Below, one piece after another: positions 27,139 to 35,758 of a stretch of 64,000 nucleotides of DNA. Under the pieces are notes generated by a model. The model made no database searches and had not been told where the DNA came from. It saw only the letters and a program-made list of their open reading frames with translations. Source of the DNA: Phormidium tanganyikae FI6-MK23 (GTDB lineage: Bacteria; Cyanobacteriota; Cyanobacteriia; Leptolyngbyales; Leptolyngbyaceae). Both the position numbers and the translations under genes were made by a program. Every line of letters starts with the position of its first letter. The first letter of the stretch is position 1. The stretch covers positions 1 to 64,000 of the forward strand of contig JAHHHU010000013.1 in assembly GCA_019359175.1 (NCBI GenBank). Reading direction: 5' to 3'.

Positions 27139-27633
27139 ATGTGCCCTACTCCAATTCAGCCACAACCCGGACAGGAATCTGTGTGGGATTATCCGCGTCC
27201 TCCCCGCTTAGAACCCGTGAATAAGCGAATTCAAATTATTTTCAACGAAATCACGATCGTCGATACAGAGAAAGCGATGCGCGTTCTCGAAACCAGTCAC
27301 CCACCGACTTACTACATTCCGCCCGAAGACATTCAGCAGCAGTATCTAATTTCGTCAGATCGATCGACGTTTTGCGAATGGAAAGGTCACGGGAGATACT
27401 ACAGCCTTCAAGTCGGCGAGAAAACTGCGATCGATGTGGCTTGGTATTACAGCGATCCCACCCCGAACTTTAGTGACATCCAAAACTACGTCGCTTTTTA
27501 TCCTGCACCGATGGATGCTTGCTACGTCGATGGAGAAGAAGTTACACCCCAACCGGGACAATTCTACGGGGGTTGGATCACGAGCGATGTCGTCGGCCCG
27601 TTCAAAGGCGAACTGGGATCTTGGGGTTGGTAA
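27139..27633 (+). CDS. DUF427-domain protein
   Basis: A 164-residue soluble protein with a DUF427 fold: IQIIFNEITIVDTEKAMRVLE, HPPTYYIPPEDI, FCEWKGHGRYYSL, and DVAWYYSDPTP followed by NYVAFYPAPMDACYVDGEEV. Biochemical function of the family is not established. It starts 5 nt after prmC. Confidence 0.88.
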   Translation: MCPTPIQPQPGQESVWDYPRPPRLEPVNKRIQIIFNEITIVDTEKAMRVLETSHPPTYYIPPEDIQQQYLISSDRSTFCEWKGHGRYYSLQVGEKTAIDVAWYYSDPTPNFSDIQNYVAFYPAPMDACYVDGEEVTPQPGQFYGGWITSDVVGPFKGELGSWGW

Positions 27634-27707
27634 AACGTTATTAATTCAACCAGCGGAGCTGCGCGTACCTTCTATACTGACGAAGAAGTATCGACAATAG
27701 CAAGCTC

Positions 27708-29033
27708 ATGGAACCCAATGCAGAAGCGGATTCACTCAAGCGCGTATTTGGATTACCTACACTGGTGATTTATGGCATAGGAGACATTCTTGGGGCTGGA
27801 ATTTATGCAGTAGTTGGAAGAATTGCAGGAATTTCAGGTGCTTTAGTTTGGGCTTCATTTGTGGTTGCGATGGTGGTTGCAGCGTTTACAGCATTGAGTT
27901 ACGCAGAAATGGGAAGTCGATTTCCTAAAAGTGGCGGGGTTGCTTACTTTGTTCATCGAGCGTTTCGGACAGATTGGCTGTCTACGCTGGTGGGCTGGTT
28001 GATGTTTTGCACCTGCGTGATTTCGATGGCAACGATCTCTAGAGCTTTCGCGGGCTACGTGATCGCGGTTGCTTCAGGAATTCCAGATTGGTCGATCGTT
28101 TTGGCCCTATTTGCAGGTCTGACCTTTGTGAATTTTCGAGGCATGAAAGAATCTTCAGCCTTGAATATCTTCTGCACAACGCTTGAAGTCTCAGGGCTGA
28201 TTACCGTTATTCTGGTTTCGTCGTTCTTTTTGTTCGGAGGGAATGCGGGAACTTTGGCTGCAAGTTCAGTCGCAGCGCAACAGGCGATCGGTTGGAAGTC
28301 AGTAGTTGAAGGAGCCGCGCTTGCGTTCTATGCGTTCATTGGGTTTGAGGATTTGGTGAACGTGGCGGAAGAAGTGAAAAATCCTGAACGCAATGTGCCG
28401 CGTGCGATCATCATTGCCTTAAGTGTTGCGGGTGTGATTTACATTCTCGTTTCGTGGCTTTCGGTTCAGGTTCTCGACCCCGCAATGCTTGCCGCCTCGA
28501 AAGCACCTTTGTTAGATGTAGTCCGCCGCGCACAGCCTAATTTTCCACCCGTCATTTTCACGATCATTGCTGCGTTTGCCGTACTCAACACAGCGTTATT
28601 GAACTTTGTGACCGCATCGCGATTGATTTATGGAATGTCTCGCGAAGGCTTGCTGCCTGCTTGGTTTAGCAAACTGCATCCACAGCGATCGACTCCTTAC
28701 CGCACCTTTTTAGTGATTGTGCCGCTTGCGATCGCATTAGCGGTTTCAGGCACGATTCAACTTTTGGCGGGAGCGACCGCAACGTTGATTCTCGTCATGT
28801 TCTGTCTGGTTAATCTTTCCCTGATCGTAATCAAACGCCGAACGCCTCAACCTAGTGCGTTTCACGTTCCGATTGGTGTTCCAGTTCTGGCGCTGTTGCT
28901 TAATGCAGCACTGATTGCCTTCGCTTCAAACGAAAGCCGATTGTTGGGACTCGCGTTCCTAGTGGTTGGTGCGCTCTTGATTGTGCTGCGGAACGCTTTG
29001 ATGAAAAATTCTCTCCCAAATTCTGGTGAATAG
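27708..29033 (+). CDS. APC-superfamily amino acid permease
   Basis: A 441-residue inner-membrane transporter with about 12 helices. The first helix motif GIGDILGAGIYAVVG and the following SYAEMGSRFPKSGG are classic for the amino acid-polyamine-organocation family; helix 6 has AFYAFIGFEDLVNVAEEVKNPERNVP. Substrate unknown, most likely an amino acid; polyamine transport is possible given the polyamine genes at 59-62 kb, but they are distant. Confidence 0.9.
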   Translation: MEPNAEADSLKRVFGLPTLVIYGIGDILGAGIYAVVGRIAGISGALVWASFVVAMVVAAFTALSYAEMGSRFPKSGGVAYFVHRAFRTDWLSTLVGWLMFCTCVISMATISRAFAGYVIAVASGIPDWSIVLALFAGLTFVNFRGMKESSALNIFCTTLEVSGLITVILVSSFFLFGGNAGTLAASSVAAQQAIGWKSVVEGAALAFYAFIGFEDLVNVAEEVKNPERNVPRAIIIALSVAGVIYILVSWLSVQVLDPAMLAASKAPLLDVVRRAQPNFPPVIFTIIAAFAVLNTALLNFVTASRLIYGMSREGLLPAWFSKLHPQRSTPYRTFLVIVPLAIALAVSGTIQLLAGATATLILVMFCLVNLSLIVIKRRTPQPSAFHVPIGVPVLALLLNAALIAFASNESRLLGLAFLVVGALLIVLRNALMKNSLPNSGE

Positions 29034-29132
29034 AGTCGCGATCGCGGTTTAATGACTCTTTCTGTAGAAAACCAGTCTTACGATCGCGATCTTCTAGCAT
29101 AGATAAGGAAAGATTTGACCGAGTGTAGCTTT

Positions 29133-29522
29133 ATGCCGAAATGGACTTTAACGACTGAATTTACGTTTAGCGCGGCTCATTGGATTCGCGATTACAACGG
29201 GCCGTGTGGACGAATGCACGGTCACACCTACACGGTGAAAATTAGCGCAATCGCCGCTCAACTTCACGCTTCGGAATATTGTCCACATCCCGTGATGGTG
29301 GCAGATTTCAGAACGTTGCGATGGGCAAAAAAAGACGTATTCAAAGGCGGACTCGATCACTGTGTCTTAAACGAGGTTTTGCCAGAAGGATATGAAACCA
29401 CCGCAGAAATGATCGCGAAATACATTTACGACAAAACCAAGAAAGAGCTTCCCGCAGATATCAAACTCAAAGTCGCGGTTTCAGAAACTCCAAATGCTTG
29501 GGCAGAGTACGAGGACGACTAG
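29133..29522 (+). CDS. queD: 6-carboxytetrahydropterin synthase
   Basis: QueD converts 7,8-dihydroneopterin triphosphate to 6-carboxytetrahydropterin in 7-deazaguanine (queuosine) synthesis. From ATG 29133 it has 129 residues (a TTG at 29115 would add six). Zinc ligands His16, His29 and His31 and catalytic Cys25 are visible in SAAHWIRDYNGPCGRMHGHTY; LDHCVLNEVLPEGYETTAEM and SETPNAWAEY are also typical. It precedes queE by 2 nt. Confidence 0.95.
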   Translation: MPKWTLTTEFTFSAAHWIRDYNGPCGRMHGHTYTVKISAIAAQLHASEYCPHPVMVADFRTLRWAKKDVFKGGLDHCVLNEVLPEGYETTAEMIAKYIYDKTKKELPADIKLKVAVSETPNAWAEYEDD

Positions 29523-29524
29523 AA

Positions 29525-30148
29525 ATGCCAGAAATGCTAAAAAAGATAGTGCAGCAAACATTTCCGATCGTAGAAACATTCCATTCCGTCCAAGGCGAAG
29601 GAGCTTGGACAGGAACGAGTGCGTTTTTTATCCGGTTAGCGCTTTGTGATGTGGGCTGCTGGTTCTGCGACACAAAAGAATCCTGGAGCGCAAAACGCCA
29701 TCCTCAGCAATCGATCGATGAATTAGTTCAAGGGTCGATCGCCGCGAATCCCTCGATCGTTGTCATTACCGGCGGCGAACCGTTAATGCACGATCTGACT
29801 CAATTCACAAAAGCACTCCACCAAGCTGGATTACGCTTGCATCTAGAGACATCTGGCGCACATCCGTTGAGCGGTGAGTTTGATTGGGTTACACTGTCCC
29901 CGAAGCTGTTTAAGCCCCCGCATGAAAGTGTTTATCCTCATGCCAGCGAGTTGAAAATTGTGATTTCTCAAGCTGCGGATTTTGAGTGGGCAGAGCAGCA
30001 ATCGCAGAAAGTTAGCGATCTAGCCTTGCGCTATTTGCAGCCGGAATGGAGCCAGCCGGAAAGTGTGGATCTCATTTTCGAGTATGTCAAACAGCATCCA
30101 GAATGGCGGCTCAGTTTGCAAACCCATAAATTATTAGGAGTTCGATAA
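29525..30148 (+). CDS. queE: 7-carboxy-7-deazaguanine synthase
   Basis: QueE is a radical-SAM enzyme that converts 6-carboxytetrahydropterin to 7-carboxy-7-deazaguanine. Start 29525 gives 207 residues. The N-terminal ETFHSVQGEGAWTG and the canonical cluster Cys41-x3-Cys45-x2-Cys48 (LCDVGCWFCDT) are present, with VITGGEPLMHD and LETSGAHPL. An earlier start at 29498 overlapping queD is less likely. It forms an operon with queD; the other queuosine genes are not in the window. Confidence 0.95.
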   Translation: MPEMLKKIVQQTFPIVETFHSVQGEGAWTGTSAFFIRLALCDVGCWFCDTKESWSAKRHPQQSIDELVQGSIAANPSIVVITGGEPLMHDLTQFTKALHQAGLRLHLETSGAHPLSGEFDWVTLSPKLFKPPHESVYPHASELKIVISQAADFEWAEQQSQKVSDLALRYLQPEWSQPESVDLIFEYVKQHPEWRLSLQTHKLLGVR

Positions 30149-30171
30149 TAGAAGAATTCACCCCAAGGAGA

Positions 30172-30360
30172 TTAAAGGGATGCTCTATCTTGATGAGCGT
30201 CGATGAATTGCTCGATCGTTAAACTCAGATTCTTCACGGTGTCTCCAGAATCCAGAATCTGAATTTCGAGCGCTGAGAGTAATAAAGTTGCAGTCTGTAA
30301 CTGGGTGAGCGCTCGTTCGATGTTGCTGCGAGTTTGGCTCTCAAACTCTTGTAAGTTCAT
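30172..30360 (-). CDS. small helical hypothetical protein
   Basis: A 62-residue protein from ATG 30360 (ATG 30375 adds five residues). All-helical, acidic-neutral (QEFESQTRSNIERALTQLQ, NLSLTIEQFIDAH). It fills the space between queE and uvrC in reverse orientation. Family not recognised; judged real because no other gene occupies the interval and composition is protein-like. Confidence 0.5.
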   Translation of the reverse strand: MNLQEFESQTRSNIERALTQLQTATLLLSALEIQILDSGDTVKNLSLTIEQFIDAHQDRASL

Positions 30361-30484
30361 AAATTTAGCTGACAAGTCTAGTACTGATATTCAGCACTAT
30401 AATCACTGAGGTTCGGTGATCGTCACCCTTGTCAGCCAGGATTGATTTAAAATTTAAATATCGGTCTTTTACATAAAGTTTTAA

Positions 30485-32452
30485 GTGACTGCTTCTCCCC
30501 AAACTCTGTCGCTGATCGACGATCCGGAGCGTTTAGAAGCTCGGCTCAAGGAAATTCCCCAAGAGCCAGGGGTTTACTATATGCGCGATCATACCGATCA
30601 AATTCTCTACATTGGCAAGTCGAAACGCTTACGATCGCGGTTACGCTCTTATTTCAACGGGCATGATACCCGACCCCGAATCGCATTGATGATGCGTCAG
30701 GTGGTCGAAATTGAGGTGATTGTTACCGATACCGAAGCAGAAGCGCTGGCGCTAGAGGCGAATCTGATTCGGCAGCATCAGCCGCACTTTAATGTGTTGC
30801 TGAAAGACGATAAGAAGTATCCATATCTCTGTATTACTTGGTCAGAGCCGTATCCTCGGATTTTCATCACGCGCAAGCGGCGGATGGCGAAAGAACGAGA
30901 TCGTTATTATGGCCCGTATGTGGATAGCCGCACACTTCGCACGACGCTTCACCTCGTCAAACGCATTTTTCCCCTACGCCAACGTCCGCAGCCGTTATTC
31001 AAAGATCGCCCTTGTCTGAATTATGATATCGGTCGTTGTCCGGGTGTGTGTCAGGCGATGATTACGTCTGAAGATTACCGTAAGACTGTACAGAAAGTGG
31101 CGATGATTTTTCAGGGACGAACGCGCGAATTGGAAGAATCGTTAGCGGCTCAAATGGAAAAAGCGGCTGAAGATCTCAATTTTGAATATGCCGCTCGGTT
31201 GCGCGATCAGATTGCCGGATTGAAAAGTCTCAGCGCGGATCAAAAGGTGGCATTGCCCGACGATACGGTTTCGCGAGATGCGATCGCGCTTGCTGCCGAT
31301 GATCAACACGCTTGCGTCCAGTTGTTTCAAATCCGAGCAGGTCGCTTAGTTGGACGCTTAGGATTTATCGCCGATTCCCAATCGGGTGAATACGGTGCCA
31401 TTCTTCAGCGCGTTTTAGAAGAGCATTATCAAACCGTTGATCCAGTTGAGATTCCAGCGGAAATTTTAGTTCAGCATGAATTACCCGATAGTGAAATGCT
31501 AGCGGAATTTCTGAGCCAATCGAAAGGGCGAAAAGTCTCGATCGTGGCTCCCCAACGTCAGACCAAAGCGGAACTAATCGAAATGGTCGAACGCAATGCG
31601 GGCTTTGAACTCGCGCGGACTCAGAAATTTGCCGATCGTAATGCTCAAGCGATGCAAGATCTCGCGGAAGTTCTCGACTTACCAGAGTTGCCGCGTCGAA
31701 TCGAAGGCTACGACATTTCGCATATTCAAGGCTCGGATGCGGTGGCTTCTCAAGTCGTGTTTGTCGATGGCTTGCCCGCAAAACAGCATTACCGACATTA
31801 CAAGATTAAAAATCCAGAAGTGCGATCGGGTCGATCGGATGACTTTGCAAGCATGGCAGAAGTAATTTCGCGTCGATTCCGCAAGTACGCAACGGCGAAA
31901 GCGAAGGGCGAAACGCTGATTCCTGAGAAGCAGGACTCGACTCTTAGATCTCATACTCTCTCAGATTTTCCCGACGTGGTGATGATCGATGGTGGTAAAG
32001 GTCAACTTTCTGCCGTGGTCAATGTTCTACGTGAGATGAACTTGCTGGAAGATATCAAGGTTGTGAGCTTGGCAAAACAGCGCGAAGAGATCTTTTTACC
32101 GGGTGAGTCTTTCCCGCTGGAAACGGATGCCGAACAGCCTGGCGTTCAACTTTTACGACGTTTGCGCGACGAAGCACACCGATTTGCTGTGAGCTTCCAC
32201 CGTCAGCAAAGAACAACCCGAATGCGTCGATCGAGCTTAGACGAAATTCCCGGTTTAGGACTTCATCGCCAGAAGCTATTGCTGGCTGAATTTCGGTCAG
32301 TCGATTACATCCGCGAAGCCAGCCCGGAGCAGCTAGCCACGGTTCCCGGTATTGGAATTCAAATCGCAAAACAGGTCTATCGCTACTTTCATCCGAGCGA
32401 TGAAGCGATCGAGGAAACAACTGATGTAACGAGCATTGAGGCGACTTCTTAA
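30485..32452 (+). CDS. uvrC: UvrABC excinuclease subunit C
   Basis: UvrC makes both incisions in nucleotide excision repair. The 655-residue protein starts at GTG 30485. It has the N-terminal GIY-YIG domain ([26 protein letters not shown]), the Cys-rich motif ([15 protein letters not shown]), a UvrB-binding helix pair ([16 protein letters not shown]), the RNase H-like C-terminal nuclease ([26 protein letters not shown]) and a terminal helix-hairpin-helix pair ([25 protein letters not shown]). Confidence 0.97.
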   Translation: MTASPQTLSLIDDPERLEARLKEIPQEPGVYYMRDHTDQILYIGKSKRLRSRLRSYFNGHDTRPRIALMMRQVVEIEVIVTDTEAEALALEANLIRQHQPHFNVLLKDDKKYPYLCITWSEPYPRIFITRKRRMAKERDRYYGPYVDSRTLRTTLHLVKRIFPLRQRPQPLFKDRPCLNYDIGRCPGVCQAMITSEDYRKTVQKVAMIFQGRTRELEESLAAQMEKAAEDLNFEYAARLRDQIAGLKSLSADQKVALPDDTVSRDAIALAADDQHACVQLFQIRAGRLVGRLGFIADSQSGEYGAILQRVLEEHYQTVDPVEIPAEILVQHELPDSEMLAEFLSQSKGRKVSIVAPQRQTKAELIEMVERNAGFELARTQKFADRNAQAMQDLAEVLDLPELPRRIEGYDISHIQGSDAVASQVVFVDGLPAKQHYRHYKIKNPEVRSGRSDDFASMAEVISRRFRKYATAKAKGETLIPEKQDSTLRSHTLSDFPDVVMIDGGKGQLSAVVNVLREMNLLEDIKVVSLAKQREEIFLPGESFPLETDAEQPGVQLLRRLRDEAHRFAVSFHRQQRTTRMRRSSLDEIPGLGLHRQKLLLAEFRSVDYIREASPEQLATVPGIGIQIAKQVYRYFHPSDEAIEETTDVTSIEATS

Positions 32453-32612
32453 GAAAGATTGCTGTCAATCTATCGATCGAAAGAGAAGCGGAGTGCTGAC
32501 TGAGACTTGAATTAAGATTTGTTTGAAAATCTTAACTTAGATTACTTTTCAACTCGAATCTGAGAGAGGCTGATACTGTTAAGGAACTAATTAAGACAAA
32601 GGAAAGATCAAT

Positions 32613-32714
32613 ATGCAAGCCTCTAAAAAGCATTTGGGTGAGTCGTTCGCGATGGTTCTTTTACTTGCGACAGCCTGCGCTGGACTCGTTACACTAATGG
32701 CGCAGATGGGTTAG
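32613..32714 (+). CDS. 33-residue single-helix protein
   Basis: ATG 32613 preceded by a purine-rich AAGGAAAG. The peptide is MQASKKHLGESFAMVLLLA continuing into TACAGLVTLMAQMG: a short basic head and one membrane helix. A strong terminator follows at 32808. Isolated position, a plausible ribosome-binding site and the terminator argue for a real small gene; family not recognised. Confidence 0.5.
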   Translation: MQASKKHLGESFAMVLLLATACAGLVTLMAQMG

Positions 32715-32807
32715 TTTGCTGAAGGCGATCGACACTTTGGCAGACTGTAAGACTTCGGATCTCTCAATTTCTAAATGAGACGGCTTAACCTTAATTTATA
32801 AATAACT

Positions 32808-32838
32808 GGGCAGAAGCATTTTCGAGTTGCTTCTGCCC
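32808..32838 (+). terminator. intrinsic terminator
   Basis: Perfect 11-bp stem GGGCAGAAGCA / TGCTTCTGCCC with a 9-nt loop followed by TTCGCTTTTTCT. It terminates the transcript carrying the 33-residue ORF. Confidence 0.85.
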
Positions 32839-32919
32839 TTCGCTTTTTCTAGGTGACGGAAGCTTGAGTTCAACACCGGATCTTTATAATGAAGTGAAGT
32901 TTGAAGGTGTTGACTCAAG

Positions 32920-33390
32920 ATGGACAAACCACTCGACGCAGAACAATCGATCGATATCGCAACTCGCATCAAAAGCAAAGCAAAAGACAGTTTTCAAAAC
33001 GCAGCAAAAGCGATCGCAATCGTCGAAGGGGCGCTTTACGTTCAAGGCTTTATTGCATTCAGCGGCTCACCTCACAAACCTATCGAACATAGCTGGTTAG
33101 AGCTAGACGATCGTATTCTTGACCCCACGCTTCCCCACTTAAAGCGCAAACCTGATCAACTCCACTACTACTCAGCGCAGAAACTAACTGCAAAACAGCT
33201 TAAAAAAGCGATCGAAGAAGCGATTGAAGACTATCCCGAAGATGATCCCTTACCAATCTACGGATCAACACCCTATGAATACTATGGGGATGTCATGCTG
33301 GGCGGTAAAGAGTACATGCAAGCTTATGAAACCGCAAATGCGAAGTGCATCGAATTGAATCCACCTAAGAACCGCAATCAGCAGAACTAA
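32920..33390 (+). CDS. conserved hypothetical protein
   Basis: A 156-residue soluble protein. The segment YVQGFIAFSGSPHKPIEHSW followed by LELDDRILDPTLPH has the His-x-Trp ... Asp arrangement seen in transglutaminase or NlpC-like folds, but a catalytic Cys is not obvious upstream. The C-terminal half is charged (KKAIEEAIEDYPEDDPLPIYG). The start codon of crcB lies 1 nt after the stop, suggesting an operon. Confidence 0.6.
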   Translation: MDKPLDAEQSIDIATRIKSKAKDSFQNAAKAIAIVEGALYVQGFIAFSGSPHKPIEHSWLELDDRILDPTLPHLKRKPDQLHYYSAQKLTAKQLKKAIEEAIEDYPEDDPLPIYGSTPYEYYGDVMLGGKEYMQAYETANAKCIELNPPKNRNQQN

Positions 33391-33391
33391 A

Positions 33392-33799
33392 GTGAACGTA
33401 TTCGCGAATCTAGATCCGGCGTTACGAAATGCGATCGCAATCAGTCTGGGCGCGATTCCTGGTGCTTTGAGCCGTTACTATCTTGCACTTCTGTTTACTC
33501 AATGGTTTGGTACACGATTCCCTCACGGTACTTTTTTCATCAATATCACTGGCGCAATGATCATGGGGTTCTTTGTTACCTTCTTTTTAGAACGCGGTAT
33601 CGATGCGCCAGAACTGCGGTTATTTTTTGCGGTCGGATTTCTCGGTTCTTACACCACTTTTTCGACTTACGCGCTTGAGACTTCTATCTTGGTGAAATCG
33701 GGAAATCACAGTTTAGCGCTTCTGTATTGGCTAGGAAGTGCCGCGATCGGATATTTAGGTTTAGAACTCGGCAGTTTCCTCGCCCGAAAATTAAACTAG
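33392..33799 (+). CDS. crcB: fluoride channel CrcB/FluC
   Basis: A 135-residue inner-membrane protein with four helices. FluC-type landmarks are present: GAIPGALSRYYLA, the Asn-bearing GTFFINITGAMIMGFF and GFLGSYTTFSTYALE. Dual-topology dimers expel fluoride. GTG start. I looked for a fluoride riboswitch upstream, but the space is taken by the preceding gene. It ends with a 9-nt convergent overlap with the ferritin-like gene. Confidence 0.92.
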   Translation: MNVFANLDPALRNAIAISLGAIPGALSRYYLALLFTQWFGTRFPHGTFFINITGAMIMGFFVTFFLERGIDAPELRLFFAVGFLGSYTTFSTYALETSILVKSGNHSLALLYWLGSAAIGYLGLELGSFLARKLN

Positions 33800-34237
33800 G
33801 CTCGGATGGAAATCCCGCAGCATTTTCTTCAGTTCCATTCCATGCAGTTCTTCCTGCCCGATCATGCCCCGCGTAAACTCTTCGAGGTAGATACTGGCAT
33901 CTTCCACAATTTCTAACAACTGTTTATAAAGATTCAGTGCAGCAGTTTCGTGGTTCAGGCTTTCGAGCAAGATATCGTACACCGAATGTTTATCAGTTTC
34001 TTCGATCGGCGCAATCCTCAAGCTCGGATGTCCTTCAAGTCCGGTGAGAATTTCTCCAACCTGTTGAGCGTGTAGCAGCGATTCGCTCGCTTGTGCTTTG
34101 AGAAATTGTACGATTGGGATGCGATTCGGCCCCGTCACCATTAGTGAATAGTGCGTATATCGCACTACACCCGCTAACTCAGCTTCCATGATGGTGTTGA
34201 GCAAATAGGTTGTTTTTTCTAGGTTGAGATCCCGCAT
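33791..34237 (-). CDS. ferritin-like / bacterioferritin-type protein
   Basis: A 148-residue four-helix-bundle protein. Diiron-type ligands are visible as EAELAGVVRYTHYS, ASESLLHAQQVGEIL (ExxH), LESLNHETAALNLY and GMIGQEELHGMEL (ExxH). The N-terminal LEKTTYLLNTIMEAEL resembles bacterioferritin-related proteins of cyanobacteria. Iron storage or peroxide detoxification is likely; the haem-binding Met of classical bacterioferritin cannot be assigned. Confidence 0.85.
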   Translation of the reverse strand: MRDLNLEKTTYLLNTIMEAELAGVVRYTHYSLMVTGPNRIPIVQFLKAQASESLLHAQQVGEILTGLEGHPSLRIAPIEETDKHSVYDILLESLNHETAALNLYKQLLEIVEDASIYLEEFTRGMIGQEELHGMELKKMLRDFHPSLV

Positions 34238-34407
34238 GATTGACTCACTTATGACAGAGAACTAGATTCTCACAAACTGCGATCGCTTTAGCATTCGATA
34301 ACTTCTATCAATTATGATGCAAAGCTGAAGCGCTAGTCAGTCCAGTTTTTTAGGATAACGGTTTCATTACAAATTGGCAAATATTCTCATTAGCTAGCGC
34401 AAACAAA

Positions 34408-34436
34408 AAAGCTGCCCTCTCCAAGAAGACAGCTTT
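34408..34436 (-). terminator. intrinsic terminator of the GT2 gene
   Basis: On the reverse strand AAAGCTGTCTTCT pairs with AGAGGGCAGCTTT (two G-U pairs, 3-nt loop) and is followed by T-rich sequence. It lies 16 nt past the stop of the glycosyltransferase gene. Confidence 0.85.
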
Positions 34437-34451
34437 AATGAATCTGATCGA

Positions 34452-35387
34452 TTAAGCATTCTGAGTGTCGTTTGTCCATTCGCGATTAGCTGCAAACTCT
34501 TGCCGGAAGTGATCGCCAAACTGCTCTCCCGCACCCGTCGCGCTCTCAATGCCACGGCGCAACGTCCATTCCGTCACCATCCGCAAGCAGCGAATTCGCT
34601 CACTCATCGGCAACGGTAAGCCCAAGATCGCCGTGATGTACGCCTGCATTTTGACAACCCCAGTAAGCCGCCACATTTCTTTGCTCACCTTGGGATCAAA
34701 AAATGCCAGCTTTGCCGCTGTGTCTTCTAATCGGCAGTAGCAACCCGGATGATCCCGGCGCGAGAACAGGTACTCTTCCACGTAGCCGACATCGCCTTGC
34801 AGCACCATTTCTGCGGCAAAGTTACGATCGCTCCCGGCAAAGCTTTGTTCTAAGCGGGTGTTTTCTACTATGCTAGAGCGCAGCAAGCCGAAAATCTCGG
34901 TAAAGTATCCTGCCCAGAGCGATCGCCAAAATCGTTCTGAAGGTGTTTTTCCAGTCAGCCGAATCTCGTGATCAAAGGTGTTGATTCGGGTTCCGTGTTC
35001 ATTGATCGTATAAGCGCGACAGTTTGCGATCGCCAAACTCGGATCAGCATCCAGCACCGCAACACAACGCTCTAAAAACTCTGGTGCAATCAGGTCGTCA
35101 TGTGCCTGCCATTTGAAGTAAGGCGAGTTTCTGCCGTACTTCTCGAATAGAAAGTTGTAATTCGGCGCACATCCGATATTTTCTGGTTGACGGTAATATA
35201 TGACACGGCTATCGTGCTTTACATATTCTTGGCAAATCGCTTCTGTTTCATCGGTCGAGGCGTTGTCGCTAATGACGAGATGAAAATCTGTAAAGGTCTG
35301 AGCCAGCACTGACTCGATCGCTTCTCTTAAGAAGTTTTGTCCGTTGTACACTGGTAAGCCAACGATAACGCGCGGAGTTCCGTTCAT
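34452..35387 (-). CDS. family 2 glycosyltransferase
   Basis: A 311-residue inverting GT-A enzyme from ATG 35387; the frame is open to 35465 but that portion runs into a palindromic upstream region. N-terminal VIVGLPVYNGQNFLREAIESV, SDNASTDET and the metal-binding HDDLIAPEF (DxD-like) are clear. Acceptor unknown. Divergent from the next GT gene, suggesting a small cell-surface glycan locus. Confidence 0.9.
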   Translation of the reverse strand: MNGTPRVIVGLPVYNGQNFLREAIESVLAQTFTDFHLVISDNASTDETEAICQEYVKHDSRVIYYRQPENIGCAPNYNFLFEKYGRNSPYFKWQAHDDLIAPEFLERCVAVLDADPSLAIANCRAYTINEHGTRINTFDHEIRLTGKTPSERFWRSLWAGYFTEIFGLLRSSIVENTRLEQSFAGSDRNFAAEMVLQGDVGYVEEYLFSRRDHPGCYCRLEDTAAKLAFFDPKVSKEMWRLTGVVKMQAYITAILGLPLPMSERIRCLRMVTEWTLRRGIESATGAGEQFGDHFRQEFAANREWTNDTQNA

Positions 35388-35758
35388 ATCTACCTGGAAA
35401 GTCTTCTGTACGTCAATGAATGCCAAATTTAAACTTTGAAGGTTTATCGATAAACCAAAACTCAATCATTGAGCTAGCTCGATAAATCTACTGAGTACTA
35501 CAAACTTTCTACCTGGAAATGAGGCAAAGCTCCACAGGATCTACGTAATCTTCACGGAAACTCTATGTCGCTTCCCAAAATGATGAACCCTAACTTTACG
35601 TATTCCTACAGATGGCAAGTAGCGAATATGATTGCAAAACAACTACAAAATTGGCGAATCAGTTAGGGTGAATTTTTGAGGTGTCTCTTCCCGCCCAAGT
35701 TGCCGCGAGACACTGCTAAAGCAGAGAGTTGAACTAGGAATTTAGCGCGAGAGAAGGT
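35388..35758. other. 371-nt divergent region with palindromes
   Basis: Separates two divergent glycosyltransferase genes. It holds the 16-bp palindrome at 35441-35456, CTCAATCATTGAG (35461-35473), GAGCTAGCTC (35471-35480), and two copies of TCTACCTGGAAA about 120 bp apart. No gene seen. Confidence 0.5.
35441..35456. promoter_or_regulatory. 16-bp perfect palindrome, candidate operator
   Basis: GGTTTATCGATAAACC is fully self-complementary and lies 54 bp upstream of the GT2 start, close to two more palindromes. It suggests binding by a dimeric regulator, although no assigned motif matches. Confidence 0.4.

Noticed and set aside
33300-33400. Fluoride riboswitch ahead of crcB
   Set aside because: The upstream interval is coding, with a 1-nt gap to crcB, and no crcB-motif pseudoknot could be recognised.
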